NCBI RefSeq assembly: GCF_009858175.1
Contig: NZ_CP047393.1
Coordinates: 3,348,001-3,412,000 of the forward strand
Length of the DNA: 64,000 nt
Direction of reading: 5' to 3'
Source of the DNA: Pontibacillus sp. HMF3514
Lineage (GTDB): Bacteria; Bacillota; Bacilli; Bacillales; BH030062
Part shown: piece by piece, positions 35,827 to 45,405 of the stretch
How positions within the stretch are numbered: position 1 is the stretch's first letter
How the letters are laid out: every line of letters starts with the position of its first letter
Program-made: the position numbers and the translations under genes
The notes under the pieces: generated by a model
What the model saw: the letters and a program-made list of their open reading frames with translations, nothing else
Databases searched by the model: none
What the model was told of the DNA's origin: nothing

Positions 35827-37347
35827 TTACGTCTTTATTTTTTCTCGGTATTCCTTTGGTGAGATTCCTTCGATATCTCTGAAAACCCTAGAAAACTGTT
35901 TTGGGTTACGAAAACCTACTGATTCACTAACTTCAAAGATTTTATTGTCCATATTGGATAACAATTCCTTCGCTTTTTCTATCCGGATCTTTTTTAAATA
36001 ATCAACAAAGTTTTCTCCAGTGTAATCTTTGAAGGAATGACTAAAATACGAATAGTTCAGGGAAATGTGATTAGAGACTACAGCCATATTTAAATCTTTA
36101 TGCGCATTCTCACGGATATAATGAATAGCTTGTTCCATGTGACTTTCTCCCGAATAAACGGATTTCATTTCTTTTAGATAATCATGAAGTCGTAGGGTTA
36201 GTTTTTCAACAGTATAAAAGTAATCGTGGATACTATCAAAATTATACATATCCCCCACTTCATCATATAACTTAAATATTTCGATAGCTTCAATTCCGAT
36301 TTGATTAAAGACCTGATCAAACAGAATGGTATTAATCGATTGACTTAACTCTTCCATGTAGCAGATGTTGTAATCCTTTATCTCGTCTATATTGAAAAGG
36401 GATAATAAGGATGCTCGAATTTCATTATGACGGTCTGTTCCCAGCTGATTGTAAATCTTTTGAATTAATTGTTTATCAATCGAGAAAGCATCTTGTTTTT
36501 GCTCCACCTGCTCATACGTAAAAATGAGTTGATTGGGAAACATAAATTTATAAGCTAATGCCTCATTCGCCTGTTTATAAGCTTCCTTAAGTGTATCAAT
36601 CGATTCGTTTTTATGACTTATTGCCACACATAAGTGATTCTCTATATCTGAATGTCGATCCTCTAGTATTTTGTCAAATATATCTATCTGTTCTGTAAAT
36701 ACAACAAGATCAGCGTTACTGTCCATGAAGCAGAGAGCATGGTTGTCTACTTGATGAACCTGCTTCATAATACTTTGGAAAAACTCCTCTTTAACCAGTG
36801 TTTCATTACTACTTTTAAAGTCGAAGATTCCAGCAAAATAACCGTTTGGATAAGGATAAAGTTGAAGTTTCTGGACCGTTTCCTTCACTTGTTCTTCATT
36901 CACATTCTTATTGAGTAAAAGATAATTCAACTGGTTGCTCTTATACTCTTCCATGTCTTCCTGAAGGGATAATCGAGCATCTATCTTATCCTTTGCCCCT
37001 TGAATAATCTGAAATAATTCATTTCGATCAACAGGTTTCAGTAAATAATCCATTACTTGATATTTAATGGCTTGCTTCGCATAAGTAAAGTCATCATACC
37101 CACTTAATATCACCACAAAAGGCTTCCATTCCATATCTTGCAGATTCTCGATAAGTTCAATGCCATCCATACGTGGCATTTTGATATCTGTAACGACGAT
37201 ATCAAGTTTATGTTCCTTAGCAAACGCAAGGGCTTCTATTCCATCCGCTGCTACTAGAATTTCGGAATCTGTGAATCTTCTTTCAAGCATAGCTTTAATC
37301 CCGTTTCGTATCATCCGTTCATCATCTACAACTAATATCTTCATCAT
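35827..37347 (-). CDS. YesN-type response regulator with AraC DNA-binding domain
   Basis: A 506-residue regulator: receiver domain at 1-120 with DD (8-9), phosphoacceptor D in VVTDIKMPRMDG and K in YLLKPVD; a long middle region of ~270 residues; and a C-terminal AraC-type double helix-turn-helix (from about 405, with FSHSFKDYTGENFVDYLKKIR and GFRNPKQFSRVFR). Its start overlaps the kinase stop by four bases. Such regulators control carbohydrate uptake genes in bacilli. Its targets here are unknown. Confidence 0.9.
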   Translation of the reverse strand: MMKILVVDDERMIRNGIKAMLERRFTDSEILVAADGIEALAFAKEHKLDIVVTDIKMPRMDGIELIENLQDMEWKPFVVILSGYDDFTYAKQAIKYQVMDYLLKPVDRNELFQIIQGAKDKIDARLSLQEDMEEYKSNQLNYLLLNKNVNEEQVKETVQKLQLYPYPNGYFAGIFDFKSSNETLVKEEFFQSIMKQVHQVDNHALCFMDSNADLVVFTEQIDIFDKILEDRHSDIENHLCVAISHKNESIDTLKEAYKQANEALAYKFMFPNQLIFTYEQVEQKQDAFSIDKQLIQKIYNQLGTDRHNEIRASLLSLFNIDEIKDYNICYMEELSQSINTILFDQVFNQIGIEAIEIFKLYDEVGDMYNFDSIHDYFYTVEKLTLRLHDYLKEMKSVYSGESHMEQAIHYIRENAHKDLNMAVVSNHISLNYSYFSHSFKDYTGENFVDYLKKIRIEKAKELLSNMDNKIFEVSESVGFRNPKQFSRVFRDIEGISPKEYREKIKT

Positions 37348-39215
37348 GCTGGTAATTCTCCACCTCCTTCTAGAAGTAGGCGAGGTATAATGATCGTCAC
37401 TCGTGTATACTCACCATGTTTACTGTCGATCGACAATCCATAGTCTTGTCCATAGTACAATTGTATGCGTTCGTGAACATTATAAAGACCAATCCCCGTA
37501 CCGTTCTTCATTCTGTTAGATGTATCTGTCATATATGAACCTTCTACTAAGGAAGTCCTTAGCTCCTGCAAAGTTTCATCATTCATTCCTACCCCATTAT
37601 CGGTAACAGATAAGATCGTATCATGGTTATAAGAAGAAGCTTCTATAGAAATCATCCCCTTTTTCTCATGCAATATATGCTGCAACCCATGTTTAACTGC
37701 ATTTTCTACCAACGGCTGTAAGGACATTTTTAACACTTCTTGGCTTTCCAAATGGGAAGGAACATCTACATTAAGCTCTAGACGATGGTCTAATCGAATG
37801 TTCATAATATCAATGTAGTTTCGTATATGATTGACTTCTTCCTGCAATGAGACAAAATCTTTCTTCCATTTAAGGTTGTAGCGCATCATTTCCCCTAACG
37901 ATGTTAAGGCATCAGAAATATCATATTTCCCATCAATTTCGGCCATCATTTTGATATTCTCTAATGTGTTATATAGAAAATGGGAGTCAATTTGAGTTTT
38001 TAAGGCATTTAGCTCAGCTTCCTTAGTGGCAGCTTCTTTATTTACAGATTCTGCAATGAGACTATTAATCTTACTTAACATATTCCGATAATGATTGGAT
38101 AACCTTCCGATCTCATCATTCCCTTGGATATCTACATCAACCGTAAAATCTCCTTTTTCTACGCGCTTCATGGATTCAATTAATAGATGGAGCTTTTTTA
38201 AAATGAGCCTTACAATAAAATAGGTTATGAAAGAAAGAATGACGATCAGTGAAAAGGCGCCCAGAAAGATTAATATTCTTAATCGGTCTCGCTCAGCATA
38301 GATCTCTTCTAATGAAACGACATTCAAAACATGAATGCCTATTTCTTCTACATAGGAAGATACAATAAGAAACGGTACAGCTTGGTTCTGGAACTGCATG
38401 ACCCGCTCTTGGTCTCCTGAATTTTTTTGTAGAAAAGCATCTTTTATATCTTGAGCGGTAAGCTCAAGACCCTGTAACAACCTTTTACTAGAGTCGTAAT
38501 GAAGGGTATTACGCTTATCTAGAACCAGCATTTGAGCTTCACTATTCTCTACTCCACTAAATATTTTAGGGAAGAAATTCTTTAAAAGCATGTTAATTTC
38601 TATAACGCCTAAGTGCTCATCCTTAGGGTATTCTATTTCTCGATACAATGAGATCTTCTTAGGTCCTACCTGCCCTGCATCCTCTTTTTCTGAAGCTTGA
38701 CCTGGTTGTTGCACTCTCCACATTTCTTTTCCATTTAACTCGAGTATCTCTTCATACCAAACCGTATCTACAATCCGCTTTTCATCGTAGACGACAGGCC
38801 ACATTTCACTTACATGTGAATTCGCAGCGTAAAAGTGAATGTTTTCAATCATTGGATTATTATATTTCAACTGCAAAAGATCCGATAACGTGTTCATCTT
38901 AAAATCAATAAGTTCTTCCACTTCATGCCCTTCGCTATTGCTCATAAATTCCGTAAACTCTTGGTTGGCTACAACAATTTGTGCGGTTCGGCGAATACTT
39001 TCCATATTCTTTTCAATATTGACTCTTTCCAAATTAATCATATATTCACTTTCTCGAATGGTATCGTTAATGGATGCCTCAAATTGATTCTTAGATATAT
39101 TCCAGGTAAAGATAAGAACAGGAGCGAGAATAATCAAGACATAAAGAAATACCAACTTCTTCTGGAGGGAAATCTGACTTATCCATTCACTTATGTTGTT
39201 CATGTATGTTTTCAT
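37344..39215 (-). CDS. YesM-type sensor histidine kinase
   Basis: A 623-residue kinase: transmembrane helix at about 20-40, extracellular Cache-like sensor region (about 45-295), second helix near 300-325, HAMP domain, then the His_kinase domain with phosphoacceptor H in DSHFLYNTLENIK, and an ATPase domain with N-box PLVENAVKHG and G1/G2 motifs (DNGVGMND, GTGIGLYNV). It is the LytS/YesM class that pairs with AraC-type regulators. The gene lies 31 bases after the solute-binding protein gene, suggesting that the binding protein presents a sugar to the sensor. Confidence 0.92.
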   Translation of the reverse strand: MKTYMNNISEWISQISLQKKLVFLYVLIILAPVLIFTWNISKNQFEASINDTIRESEYMINLERVNIEKNMESIRRTAQIVVANQEFTEFMSNSEGHEVEELIDFKMNTLSDLLQLKYNNPMIENIHFYAANSHVSEMWPVVYDEKRIVDTVWYEEILELNGKEMWRVQQPGQASEKEDAGQVGPKKISLYREIEYPKDEHLGVIEINMLLKNFFPKIFSGVENSEAQMLVLDKRNTLHYDSSKRLLQGLELTAQDIKDAFLQKNSGDQERVMQFQNQAVPFLIVSSYVEEIGIHVLNVVSLEEIYAERDRLRILIFLGAFSLIVILSFITYFIVRLILKKLHLLIESMKRVEKGDFTVDVDIQGNDEIGRLSNHYRNMLSKINSLIAESVNKEAATKEAELNALKTQIDSHFLYNTLENIKMMAEIDGKYDISDALTSLGEMMRYNLKWKKDFVSLQEEVNHIRNYIDIMNIRLDHRLELNVDVPSHLESQEVLKMSLQPLVENAVKHGLQHILHEKKGMISIEASSYNHDTILSVTDNGVGMNDETLQELRTSLVEGSYMTDTSNRMKNGTGIGLYNVHERIQLYYGQDYGLSIDSKHGEYTRVTIIIPRLLLEGGGELPA

Positions 39216-39246
39216 CCCTGTTCACCTCCATCCTCACTCCTGAATC

Positions 39247-40899
39247 CTATTTATTCAGCTTCCTCTTATTTTCTTCATATTGATTTTGTTTATAATCCTC
39301 TACAAGATCGTATCCATAATCTTTGCGCTTCTGTAAAAACAATTGGAACAACCGATCAAATTCCTCATCCGATTTTGCTAATAAAAGCTTCGGAAGCGTT
39401 CTTCCCCATTCTTTATCGATTTTATTCGCAGCAATGCCTTCTTTAGAAGTACCGGTTGGTTCAATACCTTCGAATTCACTAATACTTACTGTCTTTCCTT
39501 TCGTCCAATCCTCTAGTTGCTTTAATGGTGGAGCAGTAGGGTGCGTCCACTCTAGCATTTTATTCGTATCCATTAACATCCAATAGGTATATGCAGCCCC
39601 GTACTTCTGATCAAAAGAAATACGATCAGACTTTAATAGATTGAGCACTTCAGGTGAAAAATGCTCATCACCGTTAATGGAATGCCACGTTACACCCTCT
39701 TTTCCTAGAAATGTATCCTTTTGTCCTTCTTCACTTATCAAATAGCTTAAAAAGCGAATCGCTCTTTCCGGATCTTTTACATCCTTTGAAATTAGCGTAA
39801 TGGTCCAACCTGATATACCATCAGCAGGTAGAGTAGGAGTATCGAGGTTCGAATTTGCTGGTCCATCTACAGCAATATAAACCTTATCCGGATCCTTGGC
39901 ATAAAGATCCAGTTGTTGTGCTGCCATATCACTACGCTGATACAACATTGCAAAATATCTGCCTTGAGCAATCTTCTCTTCCATTTGGGCACGCTTATCA
40001 ATAAAGATATCCTTTGAGAGAAGTCCCATTTCATTTGCCTTCCTGAATGTCTTTAACCATTTAATATATTCAGGATCCGTGAGCCTGTCATAAACGTTTC
40101 CATTTTTCTCTTTCGGGATAGCTAAAAAGCTTTGAAGATACTCATCTATTGAGTCATTTCCAACAGACGTAAATTCGTGCAATCCAATAGGAATAAGAGG
40201 CTCTCCATTCACTTCAGGGAATCTCTCTTTTGCTTCTCGTAATGCATTCAGAAAACCTTCAGGCGTTCTCATATCAGGCTTTCCCAATGCTTCATATATA
40301 TCTTTTCTAACTAAAAACGTTTGATTAGAAGGTTTTAAATCTTTATAGCGTTCAAAATCCTCTGGAGAAGAAGAGGCATTGGGGTATCCATAGACATGAC
40401 CATCCTCTTGTCGATACCATTCTAGCTTCGTATCATCTGCCACTTTAAAAAAGTAGGGATCATATTCCTCAGCAAGATCATCTAAAGGCAATACAAGATC
40501 TTGTTCAATAATCTTCTGTGCTGCATCCTCCCACCAGCCGATCGTAATAAAGTCAGGCAACGACCCTGAAGCCATCATGGTATTCATTTTTTCATTTTCA
40601 TTCCCAGATGGAGATATAAAGTTGATACTTACACCTGTTTTATCTGTTATATAATTGGAAACCTCATTATTTCCCCACTTTGTCGTAAACCAAGAGAAGT
40701 TCACATACCAATCAAATGTCACTGGAGATGTATCGACCTTCCACCCTGGTTCATCTGGATTTACCGCTTGAACGTGAGACTCTTCCTCCAATGAAGAAAC
40801 GTTTTCATCTTCACTATTCAAGTCACACCCTACTAAAATAGCAGCCAACAACAAGGTGAGGATTAACCCTCTAATCATTGATTTTAGCCTCATTTTCAT
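39247..40899 (-). CDS. LplA/YtcQ-type sugar-binding lipoprotein without own permeases
   Basis: A 550-residue extracellular solute-binding protein. A lipoprotein signal ends at ILVGC (about residue 25). Size and features (TGVSINFISPSGNENEKMNTMMASGSLPDF) match the large LplA/LipO-like class that normally works with YtcP/YteP-type permeases in bacilli. Here the next genes are a sensor kinase and a regulator, and no permeases are present, so it either uses permeases elsewhere or acts as a sensory partner. Confidence 0.87.
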   Translation of the reverse strand: MKMRLKSMIRGLILTLLLAAILVGCDLNSEDENVSSLEEESHVQAVNPDEPGWKVDTSPVTFDWYVNFSWFTTKWGNNEVSNYITDKTGVSINFISPSGNENEKMNTMMASGSLPDFITIGWWEDAAQKIIEQDLVLPLDDLAEEYDPYFFKVADDTKLEWYRQEDGHVYGYPNASSSPEDFERYKDLKPSNQTFLVRKDIYEALGKPDMRTPEGFLNALREAKERFPEVNGEPLIPIGLHEFTSVGNDSIDEYLQSFLAIPKEKNGNVYDRLTDPEYIKWLKTFRKANEMGLLSKDIFIDKRAQMEEKIAQGRYFAMLYQRSDMAAQQLDLYAKDPDKVYIAVDGPANSNLDTPTLPADGISGWTITLISKDVKDPERAIRFLSYLISEEGQKDTFLGKEGVTWHSINGDEHFSPEVLNLLKSDRISFDQKYGAAYTYWMLMDTNKMLEWTHPTAPPLKQLEDWTKGKTVSISEFEGIEPTGTSKEGIAANKIDKEWGRTLPKLLLAKSDEEFDRLFQLFLQKRKDYGYDLVEDYKQNQYEENKRKLNK

Positions 40900-40990
40900 C
40901 CCTCGCTTCTATATCTAGTATAACGGAATTTTTTTCAATAAAGTAAGGGTATTTTTGAATATGTTGGTACATATAAGAGAGCATTAAAAA

Positions 40991-41013
40991 GACCCTAAGC
41001 TCTGCTTAAGGTC
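40991..41013 (-). terminator. Terminator after the GGDEF-EAL gene
   Basis: Stem GACC-TAAGC/GCTTA-GGTC with one bulged C (40991-41013), followed on the minus strand by TTTTTAATG. Confidence 0.8.
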
Positions 41014-41022
41014 CTCTCTTAA

Positions 41023-43428
41023 TCAAGTTATTCGATTAATTTCCAACTGCTTAATCTTACCTAATACATTCACTTCAAAATTGTTCGCAGGAGTTGGGTG
41101 GCCGATATAATAGCCTTGCGCATATTTGCACCCTAACTCTTTTACAAATTGAAGCTCTTTTTCATTTTCGATCCCTTCAGCAATCAACTCAATTTCAAGA
41201 TGCTCTGCCACCGAGATGATGCTTTTGACGATTGCAATGTTATCTGGATGGTACGGTAGATCTTGAATGAACGTTTTGTCGATCTTAAGGTAATCGACCG
41301 AGTATTTGTTCAGGTAGCCAAGGGATGAGTATCCTTTACCAAAGTCATCAATGGCGATCTTCACACCGCTTTTCGTTAGTTTGCTTAGCACCGAAATCAC
41401 TCGTTGTTCATCTGTCATCGCAATGTTCTCCGTGATTTCAAGCTCCAAGTACTCTGCAGGCAATCCTGTTTCTTTTAAAACCTGCAAAACTAGATTCGAG
41501 AAGTTCGGATCCATGAATTGCATTTGTGAGATGTTCACGGCTACACGCAGTGGTTCATATCCTTGATCGATCCATTCTTTATTTTGTCGGCAAGCTCTAC
41601 GTAAAATCCACTCACCTACAGGTAAGATCAAACCTGTTTCTTCAGCGAGCGGGATAAACTCACCTGGTGATACGCGTCCAAGCTCCTGGCTATCCCACCT
41701 TACAAGTGCCTCCATCCCAACAACTCGCCCTGACTCAAGATTGAGCTGAGGTTGGTAATGAAGAGAAAGCTCATCTCTTTCAATCGCCTGACGCAACTCT
41801 TTTTCCAATACCATTTTGCGATAAAAGTCATGGTTCATGTCAGAGTTAAAGATTTGGAACCCGTTCTTTCCTTTATCCTTTACATAGTACATTGCAGAAT
41901 CAGCGTTTTTGATAAGGGTGTTGGCTGTTACGCCATCAAATGGGTACAAGCTAATCCCTATACTAGGCGTTATATAAAGGTTGTGCCCGTAAACAGTAAA
42001 GACTTCTTCAAAAGATGCGATGATTTCTTTTGCAAATAACACAGCCTCTGGACCATTGCTATTCGGCAAAATAAAGGTGAATTCATCTCCACCTATGCGG
42101 CATACCTTAGCTCGTTTGCCTTTCTTGTTCCGGCTGCTTTGCTGCAAACGCACGGAAACTTGCTTCAGTAAAGCATCGCCAACCTCATGACTCAGCGTAT
42201 CGTTAATGTATTTAAAACGATCAAGATCGAGGAACATGACCGCAATCTCATGATGCACGCCTTCTGCTTTTTCAATCTCCTTTTGCAAAATCTCATTGAA
42301 ATAGCGACGATTTGGAAGACCCGTTAACTCATCATGAAACGCCTGCCAGATGATCTCCACTTCTTTTTGCTTAATTTTCGTGATATCTGTGGAAACCGCT
42401 AATAAGAGATTTCCCTGAGTCGTTTCAAAAGGAATCTCGTCGGTATGGATCCATTTCTTATTTCCTTGGACGTCTGTGATGACTTCCTCCGTATCTTTTG
42501 TTGCTTGTAAAAAGAAGCAATCATCGTCTTCTGTTAGCGGTGTTTTTAATGTGTCGAATGTATCCTCTTTTCGCTTTCCGATGATTTCATCTGTTGTGGT
42601 ACCGCTCAACTCAGCAAATGCTTTGTTGGCGAGTGTGAGCGTCCCGTTTTTATCCGTTGCATATATGTAGTTCGGATTGATATCAATGATCGACCTTAGG
42701 AAAGCCTCTTTTTCCTCAAGTTCCTCACCTTTCTCGTTAACGATTTTGGTTACTAATACGAGGATAGTGAGAGCAAAAACCATAACAGCGATGGCACTTG
42801 GGAAAAGCCTTGTTTCCGGCATCATATTTAAAATTCCAATTACGTATCCAACAGATGTGGAGAAAAGAAAATAGGTAAGAAACGTGCCGATGCCTTGCTT
42901 TTTAATTTTCAAGCTTAACCAGCATGTTACGACGGTACAAAATATAAATAAGATCACGTTTGCGGTGAACACCCATGATAATGATCCATATTGCGGAAAA
43001 TAAAAACTGTTAAACGAGTCAGACTCCATTAGCTTAAGACCACTTATACCACGATGACTCCAGCCCATGGCATAAGCAAAAAGACTGTATGCGTAAAACG
43101 CCCAGACCACTTTGATATCCATAAAACGCTTCCATTTCGTCCCCTTCATTTGAGGAAGATGTTCTTTTACAACGAGGTAGGCTACATAAAACAGTGTTGG
43201 CGTCAGCATTATGGATCCGAAGCGCAGTGCACGGAAAACCGTATCAATGACTTCATAGGAGAAAAATTCGTGTGCATACAAGATGGCTACATCAAACTGC
43301 CAAACACTCGCGAGTCCCAAGAATAAAAGGAGCGCTGAGGCAAGCTTCGTTTTCTTAAGCATAAAATAAATCGTGATTCCGATAACTAATGGAATGATTG
43401 CAAATAACATCATGAATATAAATAGCAT
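41023..43428 (-). CDS. Membrane PAS-GGDEF-EAL cyclic di-GMP enzyme
   Basis: An 801-residue protein: seven or so transmembrane segments (1-230), PAS domain (about 245-355, IDINPNYIYATDKNGTLTLANKAF), GGDEF domain (about 370-530) with an intact GGDEF signature, and EAL domain (about 550-790). The EAL motif EALVRW, the metal residues in ITEN and DDFGKGYSS, and KIDKTFI and AEGIEN are present. The usual RxxD product-inhibition site before GGDEF is absent. Both catalytic halves look intact, so it could make or break c-di-GMP depending on signal. It sits 13 bases after the ketoacyl-synthase gene and may be co-transcribed with it. Confidence 0.92.
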   Translation of the reverse strand: MLFIFMMLFAIIPLVIGITIYFMLKKTKLASALLLFLGLASVWQFDVAILYAHEFFSYEVIDTVFRALRFGSIMLTPTLFYVAYLVVKEHLPQMKGTKWKRFMDIKVVWAFYAYSLFAYAMGWSHRGISGLKLMESDSFNSFYFPQYGSLSWVFTANVILFIFCTVVTCWLSLKIKKQGIGTFLTYFLFSTSVGYVIGILNMMPETRLFPSAIAVMVFALTILVLVTKIVNEKGEELEEKEAFLRSIIDINPNYIYATDKNGTLTLANKAFAELSGTTTDEIIGKRKEDTFDTLKTPLTEDDDCFFLQATKDTEEVITDVQGNKKWIHTDEIPFETTQGNLLLAVSTDITKIKQKEVEIIWQAFHDELTGLPNRRYFNEILQKEIEKAEGVHHEIAVMFLDLDRFKYINDTLSHEVGDALLKQVSVRLQQSSRNKKGKRAKVCRIGGDEFTFILPNSNGPEAVLFAKEIIASFEEVFTVYGHNLYITPSIGISLYPFDGVTANTLIKNADSAMYYVKDKGKNGFQIFNSDMNHDFYRKMVLEKELRQAIERDELSLHYQPQLNLESGRVVGMEALVRWDSQELGRVSPGEFIPLAEETGLILPVGEWILRRACRQNKEWIDQGYEPLRVAVNISQMQFMDPNFSNLVLQVLKETGLPAEYLELEITENIAMTDEQRVISVLSKLTKSGVKIAIDDFGKGYSSLGYLNKYSVDYLKIDKTFIQDLPYHPDNIAIVKSIISVAEHLEIELIAEGIENEKELQFVKELGCKYAQGYYIGHPTPANNFEVNVLGKIKQLEINRIT

Positions 43429-43441
43429 CTACGTGCCTCCT

Positions 43442-44617
43442 TCACTCATATTTTTTCATCAATAAACACGTATTGTTGCCGCCGTTACCATGCGTTGTTA
43501 TGGCAACACTGTTGATAGATTGATACTTCGGTTCGTAAACAATTGGGAGATCCTCATAGCCTGTGCCGGTCGTTTTAATCGTTGGCGGAATAAAGTTTTT
43601 GTTAAAAGAGATCAAAGATGAGATGACTTGGATGACGCCCATCGATCCAAAAATATGGCCGGTCATACCTTTGATGGATGTGATCGGGATGGAATTGCCA
43701 AAAAGCTTTTGATGAACAATCTTTTCTACATTATCGTTCGTTTGAAGACCTAGCGCCTGGCTGTTCACATAGCTTGGTTGGTGATTTAGGAGTGCTCCTT
43801 TTAATGCAGCGAGCATGGAATCCCCACTCATTTCCGCTTGAAGCATTGGTAGCGCCTCGTTGTTGGAATACACATTTTCCACGATGCCATGAATATGTGC
43901 GCCTCTTTTATGAGCGTGATCTTCTCGCTCTAAGGTGATAATGCCAGCGCCTTCTGACATGACGAACCCATGATGCTCATTTGAAAAAGGAACGCCGGTT
44001 TCCTGAGGATCTGTGTTTTGAGCGATGGACCGGAGTTTGGCGAATCCATATGTACTCCATTGCCCTAGCGATGCATCGGCTCCGCCTACAATACAGAGAT
44101 CCGCTTGGTTCGAATCCAGTAAAAGCTTCCCCATCAAAATCGCATCTGAACTTGATGCACATCCTGTTGTAATCGTGTGGACATGACCTTTTGCTCCTGT
44201 GTACATTGCGACAGATGAAGACAGTGTATGTGAATCGGCGAGTACAACGCCGTGACACGGAAACATACGGAAGTCTTTTGCTGCATCACAATTTTGTTCA
44301 ATTTCAAGAAGACTTCCGAGCGAAGTTCCCATAATGACTGCAATTCTAGATGGGTCGATGTTTTTGATGTCGGCTTGCCGTAGTGCTTCGTCTACTGCGG
44401 CCATGGCTAATCTGCTTGAGCGTGGATATCGTTTGTATGCTCTTTCGTTGAGGGGTTCTTGGGTGATTTGGCCGGCGACGATACTGGAATGATTCGGCCC
44501 ATGGTCATGAAGGATAGAATGTGTGCAGATACCTTTCTCAAGTACATGTTCAAAGTCGTTGATCGATTGAATTTGTGGTGCCTGAATCCCCATTCCAGTA
44601 ACAACTGTTCTTCCCAA
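43442..44617 (-). CDS. Beta-ketoacyl-ACP synthase-like protein with altered active site
   Basis: A 391-residue thiolase-fold protein similar to FabF/KS-II. The nucleophile C153 (TTGCASSS) and first histidine H321 (KGMTGHIFG) are kept. The second catalytic histidine, expected near residue 362, is replaced (VYEPKY), and the usual NSFGFGG is TTHGNGG. It has no neighbouring fatty-acid or polyketide genes and is shorter than FabF (about 413). It may act as a condensing enzyme with changed chemistry, a decarboxylase or a starter-unit enzyme; the substrate is unknown. Confidence 0.8.
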   Translation of the reverse strand: MGRTVVTGMGIQAPQIQSINDFEHVLEKGICTHSILHDHGPNHSSIVAGQITQEPLNERAYKRYPRSSRLAMAAVDEALRQADIKNIDPSRIAVIMGTSLGSLLEIEQNCDAAKDFRMFPCHGVVLADSHTLSSSVAMYTGAKGHVHTITTGCASSSDAILMGKLLLDSNQADLCIVGGADASLGQWSTYGFAKLRSIAQNTDPQETGVPFSNEHHGFVMSEGAGIITLEREDHAHKRGAHIHGIVENVYSNNEALPMLQAEMSGDSMLAALKGALLNHQPSYVNSQALGLQTNDNVEKIVHQKLFGNSIPITSIKGMTGHIFGSMGVIQVISSLISFNKNFIPPTIKTTGTGYEDLPIVYEPKYQSINSVAITTHGNGGNNTCLLMKKYE

Positions 44618-44940
44618 TTACATCACCCCCTAATTGATCGTGGTTGACGACACTCCACGACGTTTCGTATTCCATATATCGACGCAGAACGCATCCAATT
44701 CAACGAAATGTCGATAGAATCGGCCTTCCTGACTATAGGTTGGGTGGTATTTTGTTGGGTGGCCTAGGGCTAATGGGATGGGTGTGGGTTATTGGTAGGA
44801 GATGTGGGTGGAATGTTTTTTGATAGATCGATAGGGAAAACTGTTGCGTTTGAGCTACGGGGGGGCTTTGTATGAGTGTTGATATGGCAGGTTCCTGCTT
44901 GGTGGGTGGAATCTGTTGTTATTTCCGGGATAAAGAGCGA
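44618..44940. other. Intergenic region with G-run cluster
   Basis: Contains the upstream region of the ketoacyl-synthase gene (RBS GGGGGTG next to the ATG). From about 44740 there is a strongly G/T-rich plus strand with repeated TGGG runs, including a canonical G-quadruplex pattern at 44767-44788 (GGG separated by 5, 2 and 3 bases). Array 3 follows directly. No coding region is evident. Confidence 0.6.
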
Positions 44941-45360
44941 TTTTTTCTCGTCTCGATGCGGTTTTCTCTCGCCTCGGTGCGGTTTTCTCTCGCCTCGGTG
45001 CGGTTTTCTCTCGCCTCGGTGCGGTTTTCTCTCGCCTCGGTGTGGTTTTCTCTCGCCTCGGTGTGGTTTTCTCTCGCCTCGGTGCGGTTTTCTCTCGCCT
45101 CGGTGCGGTTTTCTCTTGCCTCGGTGCTGCTTTCTCTCGCCTCGGTGCTGCTTTCTCTCGCCTCGGTGCGGTTTTCTCTCGCCTCGGTGTGGTTTTCTCT
45201 CGCCTCGGTGCTGCTTTTTCTCGCCTCGGTGCTGCTTTCTCTCGCCTCGGTGCGGTTTTCTCTCGCCTCGGTGCTGCTTTCTCTCACCTCGGTGCGGTTT
45301 TCTCTCACCTCGGTGCGGTTTTCTCTCACCTCGGTGAGGCTCTCTCTCGCCTCGGTGCTG
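44941..45360. repeat. Tandem array 3: 20 units of exactly 21 bp
   Basis: Twenty units with the core TCTCGCCTCGGTGCGG led by a T-run, perfectly in register from first to last; variation is by substitution only (GTGCGG/GTGTGG/GTGCTG; GCC/ACC). The unit shares TTTCTCTCG with array 2. It lies downstream of the NERD gene and upstream of the ketoacyl-synthase gene, which run in the same direction. Three plus-strand frames and two minus-strand frames are open through it, giving false heptapeptide-repeat proteins. Confidence 0.96.
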
Positions 45361-45405
45361 CTTTCTCTCTCTGCTATACACCGCTACACCGCTCCCAGCC
45401 TTATC

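Noticed and set aside
44941-45360. Possible CRISPR array
   Set aside because: Units are directly adjacent with no unique spacers, 21 bp is too short for repeat plus spacer, and no cas genes are present.
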